This document shows, piece by piece, positions 1 through 11,400 of a DNA stretch of 64,000 nucleotides. Source of the DNA: Chitinophaga dinghuensis. GTDB taxonomy: Bacteria; Bacteroidota; Bacteroidia; Chitinophagales; Chitinophagaceae. The stretch is taken from positions 682,001-746,000 of the forward strand of contig NZ_QLMA01000002.1 of the NCBI RefSeq assembly GCF_003259435.1, written 5' to 3'. Numbering within the stretch: the stretch's first letter is position 1; each line of letters starts with the position of its first letter. The position numbers were made by a program, and so were the translations under genes. A model generated the notes under the pieces. It did not search any database. It was given only the letters and a program-made list of their open reading frames with translations, and was not told the origin of the DNA.

Positions 1-55
1 TAAACGATTCTTGTTTCGAAAGTTTTGCTGGTGGCCAGCTTGCGGCTGGCTTGTA

Positions 56-703
56 TTAGCTGGCTTTTATCAGTTGGTGATAGTACTTACAGGCAGGGCG
101 TAATGCGCATTCTCCACATTTAGGACTCCTGGCCAGGCAGATGTATCGCCCATGCAAGATCAGCCAGTGATGTGCGATATGTACTTTTTCCTTCGGGATA
201 TTTTTTATCAGTTGTTGTTCGGCCTGGAGGGGCGTTTTAGCGTTGGTGGTAAGTCCGATTCTGGCTGAAACCCTGAATACGTGGGTGTCTACGGCCATAT
301 TGGGCTGTTGGTGGACAACAGAAGTAATTACATTCGCTGTTTTCCTTCCTACGCCTGGTAGTTTGACTAATTCAGCAACCGTGTCTGGTATCTCCCCATT
401 GAAATCTTCCACTACCATATTGGCCATTCCTATCAGATGTTTTGTTTTATTGTTAGGATAGCTAATACTTCTGATGAGAGGAAACAGTTCATCAAAAGTG
501 GCATGACGCAACGCTTCCACATCCGGATATTTTTCAAATATAGCGGGAGTGGTCAGGTTCACCCGTTTATCGGTACATTGGGCGGACAGGATAACGGCAA
601 CTAGTAATTGATAAGGGTTGTCGTAAATCAGTTCTGTTTCGGCATTTGGAACATGTGCTTCGAAATAGTTCAGCACAAATGCATAGCGCTCTTTTTTGGT
701 CAT
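56..703 (-). CDS. nth: Endonuclease III (DNA glycosylase/AP lyase)
   Basis: Base-excision repair enzyme that removes oxidised pyrimidines and cleaves at the abasic site. The 215-residue protein has the usual family length. A helix-hairpin-helix LPGVGRKTANV lies at about residues 115-125 with the catalytic Lys121, and the catalytic Asp139 sits in VDTHVFR. Four cysteines near the C-terminus (C189, C196, C199, C205; spacing x6, x2, x5) form the expected [4Fe-4S] ligand set. I chose ATG at 703 (MTKKERYAF), because the longer frame up to 748 opens only with TTG and adds residues not typical of the family. It appears to be a single-gene unit. Confidence 0.95.
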   Translation of the reverse strand: MTKKERYAFVLNYFEAHVPNAETELIYDNPYQLLVAVILSAQCTDKRVNLTTPAIFEKYPDVEALRHATFDELFPLIRSISYPNNKTKHLIGMANMVVEDFNGEIPDTVAELVKLPGVGRKTANVITSVVHQQPNMAVDTHVFRVSARIGLTTNAKTPLQAEQQLIKNIPKEKVHIAHHWLILHGRYICLARSPKCGECALRPACKYYHQLIKAS

Positions 704-784
704 GCCGTAAAGATAGAGAAAATGATAGTTGCATTCGCGCTTTAGCAACGGCGAATTACATCATAACGGGATAGTATGTATGGA

Positions 785-1003
785 CTAAAGATCCTGTGGC
801 GCTGTATTGGCGGCGTAATCAAAGATCAGTTGCAGCGTGGCTTTCCTGGGAGAGTAGCTAACCGTATTTAAGGTGGATTTGACATGCTCCAGATTAGCTT
901 CTACCTCTTGGGACAGGCTGGGTTGATCCTGACTGAGTGGCGTTAAATCGCTGGCAGTAACAAGACACAGGTTAGAAAGTACAGATTGTGTAAAATTACT
1001 CAT
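785..1003 (-). CDS. Small hypothetical protein, 72 residues
   Basis: Not recognised. The protein is short, soluble-looking and acidic. It has no signal peptide, membrane segment or cysteine motif, apart from one Cys at residue 13. The middle (SLSQEVEANLEHVKSTLNTV) looks helical and the end (RKATLQLIFDYAAN) is amphipathic. It lies between nth and the divIC-like gene on the same strand, with clear gaps on both sides and an ATG start. Size and composition fit a lineage-specific small protein; no function is proposed. Confidence 0.6.
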   Translation of the reverse strand: MSNFTQSVLSNLCLVTASDLTPLSQDQPSLSQEVEANLEHVKSTLNTVSYSPRKATLQLIFDYAANTAPQDL

Positions 1004-1114
1004 GCATTGGAATTTTTATACAAGAAATATAGTTAACGACAATATAAACGACAGATGTACAGAATCTATTGTTAATTTAAGGTAATTTTTTGAGATGTGC
1101 AACGGGACTGGCTG

Positions 1115-1429
1115 CTATTTGGCTGCTGGGGGAGGAGTGAGGATAAAGAGATCTTCGTTGTCTTTCTTCATGTAATATTTTTCCCGGGCAAACTTCTCCA
1201 GTTTTTCAGGGCTGGACAACAGTTCCTGTTGTTCTTCCTTGGTTTTCTTGATTTCGCTGATGAAGAATGCCTTCTGAGCTTCCAGTTTACTTTCTTCTGC
1301 CGAGAATTGGTATTGATACATCAGGTTGGTCTTGTCCAAAAAGGCCACCCACAACACGAAAGCGCCGCCTGTAATAAAGAAAAAGTTCTTTAAGAGGCGT
1401 GGCATTTTTATATACTTCAGTTGTGGCAT
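1115..1429 (-). CDS. Septum formation initiator family protein (DivIC/FtsB-like)
   Basis: Small bitopic division protein. From ATG 1429 it has a short basic cytoplasmic tail, one membrane helix at about residues 15-31 (FFFITGGAFVLWVAFL), a coiled coil at about 45-75 (AEESKLEAQKAFFISEIKKT) and the family-typical ending EKFAREKYYMKKDNEDLFIL. By analogy with FtsB/DivIC it would act in the periplasmic coiled-coil scaffold that activates septal peptidoglycan synthesis. A longer frame reaches ATG 1495 but would include the enolase terminator, so I chose 1429. ATG 1405 (MPRLLKNFF) is an alternative. A TATTTTG box ends 4 bases before ATG 1429. Confidence 0.85.
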   Translation of the reverse strand: MPQLKYIKMPRLLKNFFFITGGAFVLWVAFLDKTNLMYQYQFSAEESKLEAQKAFFISEIKKTKEEQQELLSSPEKLEKFAREKYYMKKDNEDLFILTPPPAAK

Positions 1430-1433
1430 ACTG

Positions 1434-1440
1434 CAAAATA
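1434..1440 (-). promoter_or_regulatory. Putative -7 box (TATTTTG) of the divIC-like gene
   Basis: Reads TATTTTG on the minus strand, one base shorter than the Bacteroidota TAnnTTTG consensus. It lies 4 bases before ATG 1429, which would leave almost no 5' leader. Confidence 0.4.
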
Positions 1441-1460
1441 CAAATAAACGGCTAATTACA

Positions 1461-1493
1461 AAAGAAAGAGGGCAGCGGATAATTGCTGCCCTC
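1461..1493 (-). terminator. Rho-independent terminator of enolase
   Basis: Nine-base arms GAGGGCAGC and GCTGCCCTC (plus-strand 68-76 and 85-93 within 1400-1500) enclose an 8-base loop. On the minus strand they are followed by TTTCTTT. It lies just beyond the enolase stop codon and argues against an upstream start for the next gene. Confidence 0.75.
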
Positions 1494-1521
1494 ATAGGTA
1501 TTTTAACTGCTGTAGCAGTAA

Positions 1522-2832
<1,311 letters not shown>

Positions 2833-2905
2833 TTATATGGCTAGTACTGTAAACGCTTAATAATGAGCTAATAATATCTGCAATTACATTGCAAAAACCA
2901 GGGGA

Positions 2906-3814
2906 TCACTTCGTCAGGTCCCGGAAGATTGTCTCCAGGCTTTGTGAATTGCTCTGCAAAGAAAGTATGTTCCGGTTATTAATCAAAGCAAATTGTAGCA
3001 GGTTTTTTCTAACTGCTTCCACCTCAGCGGTATGTAATCGCCAATAATTCCCTTCCAGCGCTTCTGTGCGACTCACCCCGCCAATTTGCATCAGCTCTTC
3101 TGTCGTCACTGGTTCCCCGAAGCTTACCTGTAAGTACCCCGTATTGCCGCCAGCCTGCTGCAGTACGGATAACTTATCATCTGCAATAATCTTCCCTTTG
3201 TTGATAATCATCACCCTGTCGCACAACGCTTCTACCTCCTGCATAATATGGGTGGACAATACCACGGTTTTATCCTTACCCAGACTTTTAATCAGTTGAC
3301 GGATCTCGGCCAGCTGATTGGGATCGAGGCCGGTGGTAGGTTCGTCCAGGATTAATACCTCCGGATCATGGATCAACGCATGGGCCAGACCTACACGTTG
3401 TTTATAACCATTGGATAAAGCGCCCAGCTTTTTGCGACTTTCAGGCGTCAATCCAGTCATTTCAATCACTTCCGCAATTCTTTTCGGAGCCGCCTTTCCC
3501 AGATGATGTACACCCGCCATGAATTCCAGGAATTCCTTCACATACATATCGTAATACAGCGGATTGGACTCCGGCAGATATCCCACACGCTTGCGCACTT
3601 CAAGAGATTCTTTCACAATGTCAAAACCACATACCGTAGCGTTGCCGCTGGTTGGAGGAAGATAGCCCGTGATCATTTTCATGGTGGTCGACTTACCCGC
3701 ACCGTTAGGTCCGAGAAAACCGGTTATTTCTCCTTTTTTCAGTTCAAAGGAGATGGCGTCTACGGCCTTCTGTTCTCCATATATCTTCGTAAGTGCTGAA
3801 ACCTTAATTGACAT
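2906..3814 (-). CDS. gldA: GldA-type ABC transporter ATP-binding protein
   Basis: ATPase subunit of an ABC exporter-like complex. It shows Walker A GPNGAGKST (35-43, K41), signature LSNGYKQR (133-140) and Walker B LILDEP (154-159, E158), a D-loop TTGLDP and an H-loop STHIMQEVEALCD. The 302-residue length and the C-terminal extension ending SLETIFRDLTK match GldA, which works with the membrane proteins GldF and GldG in gliding Bacteroidota. Neither gldF nor gldG is adjacent, as is common outside flavobacteria. An alternative is a generic DrrA/NatA-type ATPase, but the overall sequence reads as GldA. Confidence 0.85.
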   Translation of the reverse strand: MSIKVSALTKIYGEQKAVDAISFELKKGEITGFLGPNGAGKSTTMKMITGYLPPTSGNATVCGFDIVKESLEVRKRVGYLPESNPLYYDMYVKEFLEFMAGVHHLGKAAPKRIAEVIEMTGLTPESRKKLGALSNGYKQRVGLAHALIHDPEVLILDEPTTGLDPNQLAEIRQLIKSLGKDKTVVLSTHIMQEVEALCDRVMIINKGKIIADDKLSVLQQAGGNTGYLQVSFGEPVTTEELMQIGGVSRTEALEGNYWRLHTAEVEAVRKNLLQFALINNRNILSLQSNSQSLETIFRDLTK

Positions 3815-4327
3815 CGGTATTTCCTCTTTTGCGCATCTAAAGTACGAAAAGCATTGAGGTTTTATTGCGCTGGATAAAACTTACTTCAAACTATTTGAAT
3901 GAGAAATTATTATATATTTTTTGAACGTCAGATAATTGGATTAAAACATGATATTTTTAACATAGATTTATAAATTGGCATACCTATTGCATTATTCAGC
4001 ATACCTATACGAAATGCAAAGACAGGACAGTACTCAAACAGTTTTCAAAAAGTAATTCAACAATGTAGTTTCATGTTATTCATGTTCTTCACAGGAGGAA
4101 CCTCCTTCCTGTGTCAAGTCAGTACCGATACATCGTCTCGTTAAAATACTCCTTCCGCCATTCGGAGCATTAGGTTGACTTTGTATGCAGGTCTGTTCAT
4201 TTATCCCTGTAAGCTGCCTGGCCACAAGCCGGCAGCTTTGTCGGTTATAACGTGGATGTATATACGTAGTGGTAATTGACCGCAATTCAGTAACTTATGG
4301 ACTCACTGAATTGCTATATTTGCAGCT
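3815..4327. other. 513-bp intergenic region with an unassigned structured segment
   Basis: Lies between divergent gldA and the M23 peptidase gene. The gldA side (about 3880-4010) is very AT-rich. The other side contains two conspicuous inverted repeats. One is near 4091-4114 (CACAGG...CCTGTG around AGGAGG/CCTCC). The other is a GC-rich hairpin at 4211-4238 with outer arms AAGCTGCC and GGCAGCTT and an inner GGC/GCC pair closing a CACAA loop. No T-run follows the second hairpin. I cannot match the segment to 6S, SRP, tmRNA or RNase P RNA motifs. It may be a small RNA or an upstream regulatory region; no protein frame here is convincing. Confidence 0.35.
4315..4322 (+). promoter_or_regulatory. 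Putative -7 box TATATTTG for the M23 peptidase gene
   Basis: A perfect match to the Bacteroidota TAnnTTTG element, 5 bases before the ATG at 4328. Transcription would start at or within a few bases of the start codon, suggesting a leaderless or near-leaderless message. No TTTG at the usual -33 spacing was seen. Confidence 0.5.
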
Positions 4328-6022
4328 ATGAAGAATGTCATTGGAATATTTTGCTTACTACCGACTTTGTTAAGTGCCCAGACCCCCGGAGTAGAGAAGA
4401 ATTACCCCCAGGGCTATTTCAGGAATCCCCTGAATATTCCCATAGAACTGGCCGGGAACTTCGGCGAACTAAGGCCCAATCACTTTCACTCGGGAATGGA
4501 TATTAAAACCCAGCAAAAGGAAAATCTTCCGGTTCATGCTGCGGCAGATGGTTATGTGAGTCGCATAGGCGTGTCTCACACTGGTTTTGGTAACGTACTC
4601 TACATTACCCACCCTAACGGCTATACTACGGTATACGCTCACCTCAATACTTTTTTTCCTGCTTTGCAGGCATATGTCAAGCATCAGCAATATCAGAACG
4701 AAAGCTGGGCTACAGATCTGGAAATTCCTGCCGGAAAATTCCCGGTGCGTAAAGGAGACCTCGTAGCTTACAGCGGTAATACCGGCGGTTCTGCGGGGCC
4801 GCACCTGCATTTCGAAATCCGGAACACAGCCAGTGAAAAGCCATTGAATCCGCTGTTGTTTGGCTTTAATATCGCAGATACCAAAGCGCCTGACGTATAT
4901 CGCATTGCCGTATATGACAGGGAAAGAAGTATCTATGAACAACAACCGCTTATGATCCCGGTAAAGAAAGTGGGCAACACTTATGTGACCACACAACCGG
5001 TGATTCATGTAAATGCTGCAAAGGCCGGCCTGGCCCTCACCGCGGTAGATCGCATGAATAATGCGCCCAATACCTACGGTATCTATGAGGCTACGCTGAT
5101 CCATAATAATGAACCAGATATCGATTTCGAACTGGATAATATCGGTTATGACGAAACGCGCTATCTCAACGCTCACATAGATTACAAGGTGAAGAAAGGC
5201 GGTGGCCCTTATCTGCAATTAATGTTCTCGCTGCCGGGTAATCATCTGGACATCTACCATGACCTAAAAGGAGATGGAACCATCGATCTTTCTGATGGCG
5301 CCGTACACCAAATGGAATTACAAGTGAAAGATGCCTATGGTAATATGAGCGTGGTGAAATTTGCCTTACAGCAATCCGGCGAACCCACTGCACCGCGCAC
5401 TTGCGCCAATACCATGTATCCGGATTCCAAAAATATCTTCGAAAACAACCAGGTGGAACTCTATCTGGATGAACGTGCCCTCTACGATAACATCTGTTTC
5501 CGCTACGCAGAAATTCCTGCCAACGGACCAAAAGATAAATCCAACGATTATCAGCTACATACCGCGCTGGTTCCAGTACACGACTTCTTTGATGTAAGAC
5601 TGAAAGCGAATAAACCTATTCCGGAAGACTTACAATCCAAAGTAGTGATGGTCAGAGAAGGAGAGGGCAGTGGCACCTCCGCAACAAAGCTGGAAAATGG
5701 CTGGTATATCGGTAACTTCCGCGACTTCGGGAAATTCCATCTGGAAATAGATACCATCGCGCCAAAAGTAACGCCGCTGGGTATCAAACCGGGCGCTGTT
5801 TTGTCCAAGGCAGGGAAAATTTCCTTTGCCATGAATGATGCAAGCGGTATCAAAAGCTACCGTGGAGAGCTGGATGGTAAATGGCTGATGTTCTCCCGTA
5901 AAGGAAATGTACTGACTTATACATTCGATGAGCATTGCGCTCCTGGTACACATACGCTTGTGATGACAGTAACCGATATTGCCGGCAATGAAGGCACCTA
6001 CCGTTTGACATTTAAACGTTAA
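4328..6022 (+). CDS. Secreted M23 family metallopeptidase with Ig-like tail
   Basis: Likely zinc endopeptidase acting on peptidoglycan cross-links. It has a Sec signal peptide (MKNVIGIFCLLPTLLSAQ). A LytM/M23 domain at about residues 40-175 has all metal and catalytic positions: H54-SGM-D58, YAH (H105) and H159-L-H161-FEI. About 390 further residues form beta-rich domains; the last part (TPLGIKPGAVLSKAGKISFA...) resembles an Ig-like fold that may bind the wall or a partner. Unlike the two EnvC-like proteins at 16888 and 18420, this enzyme keeps its active site. It is followed 21 bases later by bcp, probably co-transcribed. The substrate is inferred from the family. Confidence 0.9.
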   Translation: MKNVIGIFCLLPTLLSAQTPGVEKNYPQGYFRNPLNIPIELAGNFGELRPNHFHSGMDIKTQQKENLPVHAAADGYVSRIGVSHTGFGNVLYITHPNGYTTVYAHLNTFFPALQAYVKHQQYQNESWATDLEIPAGKFPVRKGDLVAYSGNTGGSAGPHLHFEIRNTASEKPLNPLLFGFNIADTKAPDVYRIAVYDRERSIYEQQPLMIPVKKVGNTYVTTQPVIHVNAAKAGLALTAVDRMNNAPNTYGIYEATLIHNNEPDIDFELDNIGYDETRYLNAHIDYKVKKGGGPYLQLMFSLPGNHLDIYHDLKGDGTIDLSDGAVHQMELQVKDAYGNMSVVKFALQQSGEPTAPRTCANTMYPDSKNIFENNQVELYLDERALYDNICFRYAEIPANGPKDKSNDYQLHTALVPVHDFFDVRLKANKPIPEDLQSKVVMVREGEGSGTSATKLENGWYIGNFRDFGKFHLEIDTIAPKVTPLGIKPGAVLSKAGKISFAMNDASGIKSYRGELDGKWLMFSRKGNVLTYTFDEHCAPGTHTLVMTVTDIAGNEGTYRLTFKR

Positions 6023-6043
6023 CAACAATAAACTTATCAGATA

Positions 6044-6505
6044 ATGGCAGCATTAAAAGAAGGCGAAAAAGCGCCTGTTTTCAAAGGAAAAGACCAGCAC
6101 GGAAAAACCGTGTCTCTCACAGACTTTAAAGGTAAAAGAGTGGTACTCTATTTTTACCCGAAAGATATGACGCCAGGATGTACTGCACAAGCTTGCAACC
6201 TGCGTGATAACTATACTGATCTGTTGAAAAAAGGCTATGCAGTAGTAGGGGTAAGTACAGACAGTGAGCAGAGTCACCAGAAATTCATTGAGAAGTATGA
6301 GTTGCCGTTCACTTTACTGGCAGATGAGGATAAGAAGATAGTGAACCAATATGGTGTATGGGGTGAAAAGACAATGATGGGAAAGACTTATGATGGTATT
6401 CACAGAACAACTTTCCTTATCAATGGCGACGGTGTGATTGATCATATCATCAAGAAGCCGGACACGAAGAATCACACAGAAGAAATACTGGAGATCTGGA
6501 AATAA
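6044..6505 (+). CDS. bcp: Thioredoxin-dependent thiol peroxidase (BCP/PrxQ)
   Basis: Cytoplasmic peroxiredoxin that reduces hydrogen peroxide and organic hydroperoxides using thioredoxin. The 153-residue length is typical. The peroxidatic cysteine C46 is in DMTPGCTAQAC, and the resolving C51 five residues later marks the atypical 2-Cys PrxQ form. A FYPKD strand precedes the active site, and HRTTFLINGDG follows as in the family. It lies 21 bases after the M23 peptidase gene and is closed by a strong terminator, so the two probably form one transcript. Confidence 0.95.
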   Translation: MAALKEGEKAPVFKGKDQHGKTVSLTDFKGKRVVLYFYPKDMTPGCTAQACNLRDNYTDLLKKGYAVVGVSTDSEQSHQKFIEKYELPFTLLADEDKKIVNQYGVWGEKTMMGKTYDGIHRTTFLINGDGVIDHIIKKPDTKNHTEEILEIWK

Positions 6506-6535
6506 TTCCATTATTCTTCTGACAAAAAGATAGAA

Positions 6536-6571
6536 ACGGGCATTGGCAAAGACGTCAATGCCCGTTTTTTT
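6536..6571 (+). terminator. Rho-independent terminator of the M23-bcp unit
   Basis: Ten-base arms ACGGGCATTG and CAATGCCCGT with a 10-base loop, followed by seven T residues. Confidence 0.9.
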
Positions 6572-6597
6572 GTGGCTTCAGATTGTTGATAAAAATA

Positions 6598-6626
6598 AAA
6601 ATCCCCGGACATTGTCCGGGGATTTT
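6598..6626 (-). terminator. Terminator of gldJ (symmetrical)
   Basis: Perfect 13-bp arms AAAATCCCCGGAC and GTCCGGGGATTTT around ATT. The run of A on one arm and T on the other lets it work on both strands. It sits 25 bases beyond the gldJ stop and just after the bcp terminator. Confidence 0.8.
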
Positions 6627-6650
6627 CTATGAGAAGTAAATTGAAAGTTC

Positions 6651-8201
6651 TTATCTCTTCTGGCGTTGTTTTTTGAACAGGTTACCAGTTTTGAATTTGT
6701 TACCTTCTGGGCTACCTACGCGGTCCATAGCGCAACGGAAACCAACGGTGTTTGTTGCCATATCTTCCTGCATGTAGCGGCGGGTACCAGGAGACAGCCA
6801 GTAAGCGCGGTCGTTCCAGCTACCACCTTTGATAACGTGAGATTTATCGTTGATCAGGGTAGTTATACCGTAACCATATTCTACGAGGGAGAGAGAGTCA
6901 CCATCCAGGTAGTTGATTACATCCCCTTTCTGATAGTTCAGACGGTTTGCAGATTCTTCGTCTGTAACGTCACGCATTTTGATGCGGCCCAGACTATCTT
7001 TCTCCAATTGCTTATCGCCATTGAGATATACTGTCTGGAATTTGTTACCACGGAAGTAGTTGAAGTCGTCCCCATCGATAGGGCTGAGAGGTCTGTAAAC
7101 GTCGAGTACCCACTCGCTAACGTTACCGGACATGTTATAGATACCAAAAGTGTTCGGGAAGAAGGAGCGAACCGGACCAGGAATGGAAGCACGGTCGTTC
7201 AAACCTCCGGCCACACCCATGTTATCACCGGATCTGCGTTTGAAGTTGGCCAGGAACATACCTTGGAAGTTACCGCGGCGGATATCACGCAGACCGCTGG
7301 TATTGGTACCCCAGGAATATACCTGTTTGTTCATGATCAGCTCTTCCCCGTGTTTACCTTCTTTTTTGGAAGGGCCAGGGTTCTGACCTATATAACCGAG
7401 AGCGGCATATTCCCATTCTGCTTCTGTTGGCAGGCGATAGTTCGGCAGCATAATACCGTCTTCGAACTGTGCGTTGCGGGGAGTGCCGTCAGGATTTTTG
7501 AATTCGTTTTTGGAACCTTTGGACATTTTGCCCGGAGTTCCTTCGTACAGACCTGCCATGTAGGCTTTGGTGTCGAAGGTATTGTCGTCTGACTGATTAC
7601 CAACATCTGCTTTGGAAAGGAGACCTTTATCCATCAGCAGTTTTTCGTTTACACGGTTGGAACGCCATTTACAATAGTCAGTAGCTTGTTTCCAGTTTAC
7701 ACCCACTACCGGATAATCATTGTAGGCAGGGTGACGGAAGTAGTATTCTACCAGCGGCTCGTTATAAGCCAGTTCGCTACGCCAAACCAGGGTGTCCGGC
7801 ATTGCCTGACGTAATACATCCGGGAAAGATTCCCCGTATACGCGGGCTACCCAGAACAGATATTCACGGTAATGAACGTTAGCTACTTCAGATTCGTCAA
7901 TGTAAAAAGAGGAAACTGTAATACGACGAGGAATGTTGTTCCAGTCGCCCATTACGTCCTGCTCAGTAGCACCCATGGCAAAGGTACCGCCTTGTACGAA
8001 TACCAGGCCAGGACCCGTCTGTTGGTTTTTATTCTTAGCTACGGTAAAACCTCCCATTTTCGGGTCGTTGTAGTTCCAGCCGGTAGCAGAAGAAGCTTCT
8101 TTCTTTTTGCCGAAAAGCCCACCACCGTCTTTATGACAGGCAGTCATGGATAGCATTACGCTGGTACCTACGAGCAATGACAAAGAGGTTAATCTACGCA
8201 T
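6651..8201 (-). CDS. gldJ: Gliding motility / type IX secretion lipoprotein GldJ
   Basis: Outer-membrane lipoprotein needed for gliding and for stability of the type IX secretion machinery in Bacteroidota. The N-terminus is a lipoprotein signal with Cys22 (LSMTACHKDG). The rest is a sulfatase-modifying-factor (FGE/SUMF1-like) fold: GLVFVQGGTFAMG, PRRITVSSFYIDESEV, YRLPTEAEWEYAA, NMSGNVSEWVLD, HVIKGGSWNDRAY and a final NTVGFRCAM. The DVMGDWNNIP segment after the first motif is characteristic of GldJ rather than GldK. It is divergent from porU-porV; gldJ next to porU/porV is conserved in gliding flavobacteria, which supports the call. Confidence 0.88.
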   Translation of the reverse strand: MRRLTSLSLLVGTSVMLSMTACHKDGGGLFGKKKEASSATGWNYNDPKMGGFTVAKNKNQQTGPGLVFVQGGTFAMGATEQDVMGDWNNIPRRITVSSFYIDESEVANVHYREYLFWVARVYGESFPDVLRQAMPDTLVWRSELAYNEPLVEYYFRHPAYNDYPVVGVNWKQATDYCKWRSNRVNEKLLMDKGLLSKADVGNQSDDNTFDTKAYMAGLYEGTPGKMSKGSKNEFKNPDGTPRNAQFEDGIMLPNYRLPTEAEWEYAALGYIGQNPGPSKKEGKHGEELIMNKQVYSWGTNTSGLRDIRRGNFQGMFLANFKRRSGDNMGVAGGLNDRASIPGPVRSFFPNTFGIYNMSGNVSEWVLDVYRPLSPIDGDDFNYFRGNKFQTVYLNGDKQLEKDSLGRIKMRDVTDEESANRLNYQKGDVINYLDGDSLSLVEYGYGITTLINDKSHVIKGGSWNDRAYWLSPGTRRYMQEDMATNTVGFRCAMDRVGSPEGNKFKTGNLFKKQRQKR

Positions 8202-8238
8202 GTGATACAGCTTTAGTCGATTATATTTACAGTAAACG

Positions 8239-8246
8239 CAAATGTA
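8239..8246 (-). promoter_or_regulatory. Putative -7 box TACATTTG of gldJ
   Basis: TAnnTTTG match on the minus strand about 37 bases before the gldJ ATG. The position 19 bases further upstream reads TTTC instead of the consensus TTTG. Confidence 0.5.
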
Positions 8247-8425
8247 ATCTTTTTTATTTTATGGTGAAATAATTTAATTTGTAACAGTCCCTTATATATC
8301 GCCTGGTTTTCACGGATATTGCTTCATTTGTAAAGGAATAAAAAGATATATTTGAAAAATTTATCTTCTATTTTATACTTTGTGTATTCATCCCTGACTA
8401 TTACTTAGAAGTCCCGAACAAGATA

Positions 8426-11400
8426 ATGAAACTGTCCGGAATTACTATATTGGCCCTGTTAATTTTGCTTTATGCTTCCCGGCAAACCCTTGCCCAATCA
8501 AGAAAGTATAAGAGCAACTCCGTGTTGGCCACTGGTCAGTGGTATAAAATTGCCGTTTCCCAACCAGGTATTTATAAAATTGACGCAGCCTTTCTTCGGA
8601 AAGTGGGGCTGAATCCTGATCAAATTCCCGCCAACCAGATCCGCCTTTTTGGTACCGGCGGAAGGATGCTCCCGGAACATAATGGCGACCGTACAGACGA
8701 CCTGCCGGAAATAGCGCTCCAATTAAATGATAATGGCGACAATATTATTAACGGAAATGATGCGCTCTTGTTTTATGCACCGGGTCCGCATAACTGGATT
8801 TTTAATGCAGACACGCGTACCTATTCCCATCAGTATAATATATATAGCGATACCGCCTGGTATTTCCTGTGCGTAGGGCCGGGGGCAGGAGCGAGAATTC
8901 TGCCAGCCACCGTGAGAGAGGCGCCAGTGAAGGAACAGCATCTCTATACCTATCATTCCTTCTATGAAAATGACAGCCTGAATTTTTTGCGTAGCGGTAA
9001 ACAATGGTATGGGGAAGAATTTAGCCTGGACCCCACTGCTGGCAGCAGGCATACCTATCGGTTTACTTTACCGGCATTGCCAGAAGGGCCTGTCACCGTA
9101 AATATGAGAGTAGCGGCCAGGGGAATCAACGGGAGTAATTTTAAAGTGAGTTTGAATAAGCAAGATGCGGCCACAGCATACCTGCTGCCTGTCAGCGGAA
9201 ATGTGTTTGAAGCATTTGCCACAGCGGCAACCGGTACCGGCGCTGTGTATCTCAACAGTACTGGTATTCAGGCAGATGTAGATTTTTTACAGGGAGACAA
9301 CAATGCGCGCGGCTGGCTGGATTATCTCGAAATCATTGCTGCATGTCCGCCACAGTTACCGGCTTCGGGAATGCTGGATTTCCGTACAGATGCATCGTTG
9401 CTGGATAATGTACAGACAGGCCTCACCGTTAGTAACGCTAATGCACAAACGCAGATATGGGATGTGACGAATATACAGGCTCCCATTCAGTTAAAAACGG
9501 CCCTTTCCGGAGACGCTCTTGCTTGTACTGTGCTTTCAGACAAGCCCAGAGAGCTGCTGGCCTTCCAACCTGCATCCATATTGCAGCCGGCTTACGTGAG
9601 TAAAGTAACGAACCAGGACCTGCATGCAGTAAAGGCAGATATGATAATTGCCACGACGCCGGCGCTCTTTGCACAGGCGCAGCGATTAGCGCAGTGGCAT
9701 CAGCAGCAGGGATTGAATGCGCAGGTGATAACGATGGACCAGGTATATAACGAGTTTTCTTCAGGCACGCCTGATCCTACAGCATTGCGGGATTTTCTCA
9801 AAATGCAGTATGACCGTGGACAATTGCCCCAATACCTGTTACTTTTTGGCGCGGCCTCCTACGATTATCGCTTCCGGGTAAAAAATAATACAAACCAGGC
9901 GCCCTCCTGGCAAAGTACCGCTTCCCTTGATCCTGTGAGTTCTTACGTGACTGATGATTATTTTGGATTGCTGACAGATAAAGATGATATCAACCGAACG
10001 GATATACGAAATGTACTGCAACTGGCTATTGGGCGTATTCCAGCCCGCAATAGCACAGAGGCCGCGACGGCAGTGGATAAAATTATTCATTACCGGGAGA
10101 AATCCTTGCAGGGCAACTGGCGTAATCAACTGGTGTTCATTGCCGATGATGAGGATAATAACCTCCATTTTAATGATGCGGAACTGCTGACCCAATTGAT
10201 TTCCACTGATTTTCCTGCATTTAATATCAGCAAAATCTACCTGGATGCTTATCAGCGACAGCCAGGCAATACGGGGCCAACCTATCCGGATGCGGTGAAA
10301 GCGCTGAATGAACGCATCAATCAGGGTGCTTTAATAGTGAATTATTCCGGTCATGGTAGTAATACCCGACTGGCAGAAGAAAATATTGTGGATGGTACTA
10401 CCATTTTGCAGTGGCAGAACCAGGATTTTCTACCTTTATTACTGACAGCTACCTGTGATTTTGCACCTTTTGATAACCCTGCAATATTATCGCTGGGACA
10501 GAAGATACTATTGCAACAGCAAACTGGTGCGATTGCATTAATGACTACCACGAGAGCCGTATTTGCCGCATCTAACCGGGAAATGAACCAAAATTATATC
10601 CGGGCCGCGTTAACCAGGAATCCGGATGGTAGTTGGAAAAGTCTGGGTACTGCTGCAAAAGACGCAAAAAATATAACTTATGCAGGAAGTATAGATATTA
10701 TCAATAACAGAAAATTCCAGTTACTTGGTGATCCGGCACTGACGTTAGCCTTTCCGGGATATAGAGTAGTAACAGATAGCATTAATGGTCGGGCACTTGA
10801 TAATAATAATGTGGCAATACCCGCTTTAGCTGAAATGCGTATTGTAGGGCATCTGGAAGATGAAAATGGGCAGATGGCCAGTACTTATAACGGCAATCTA
10901 TACACGACAATATATTCTTCGCCTGTTGTTAATACGACGAAAGGTAATACTGCAGCGAGTTTGCCGACTAATTTTGAAAAGCAGGAATCTGTACTGTTCA
11001 GGGGAACGGCGGCAGTGAATAATGGTCGGTTTGTGAGCACGAATACTTTGCCATTGGATGGCGTTCTTTCCGGCGGGAAGGGGAAAATCAGTTATTATTC
11101 TACTGGTAATCCGACAGATGGAGCAGGTGTTTTTAACGGATTACAGGTAACAGCTCCTGTACATGGAGGAGACGGAACGTTGCCAGCATTACAGATTTGG
11201 CTAAATAACAGGTTGTTTAAAAGTGGAGATCTGGTGGGGCCCAATCCTGTTTTATTGGTAGAACTCTCTGCCAGCAATGGAATCAATATTGCAGGCCTTG
11301 ACCCGGAACATAATCTGCTTGCATTATTAGACAGTGCAGAATATATTGTATTAAATGATTATTTTAGCGCATCTTTGGATAACTATAAGAAAGGGACTGT

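Noticed and set aside
4076..4285. 69-codon frame on the minus strand in the gldA-M23 gap
   Set aside because: No family, no start context, and it crosses both inverted repeats; a structured non-coding segment is more likely.
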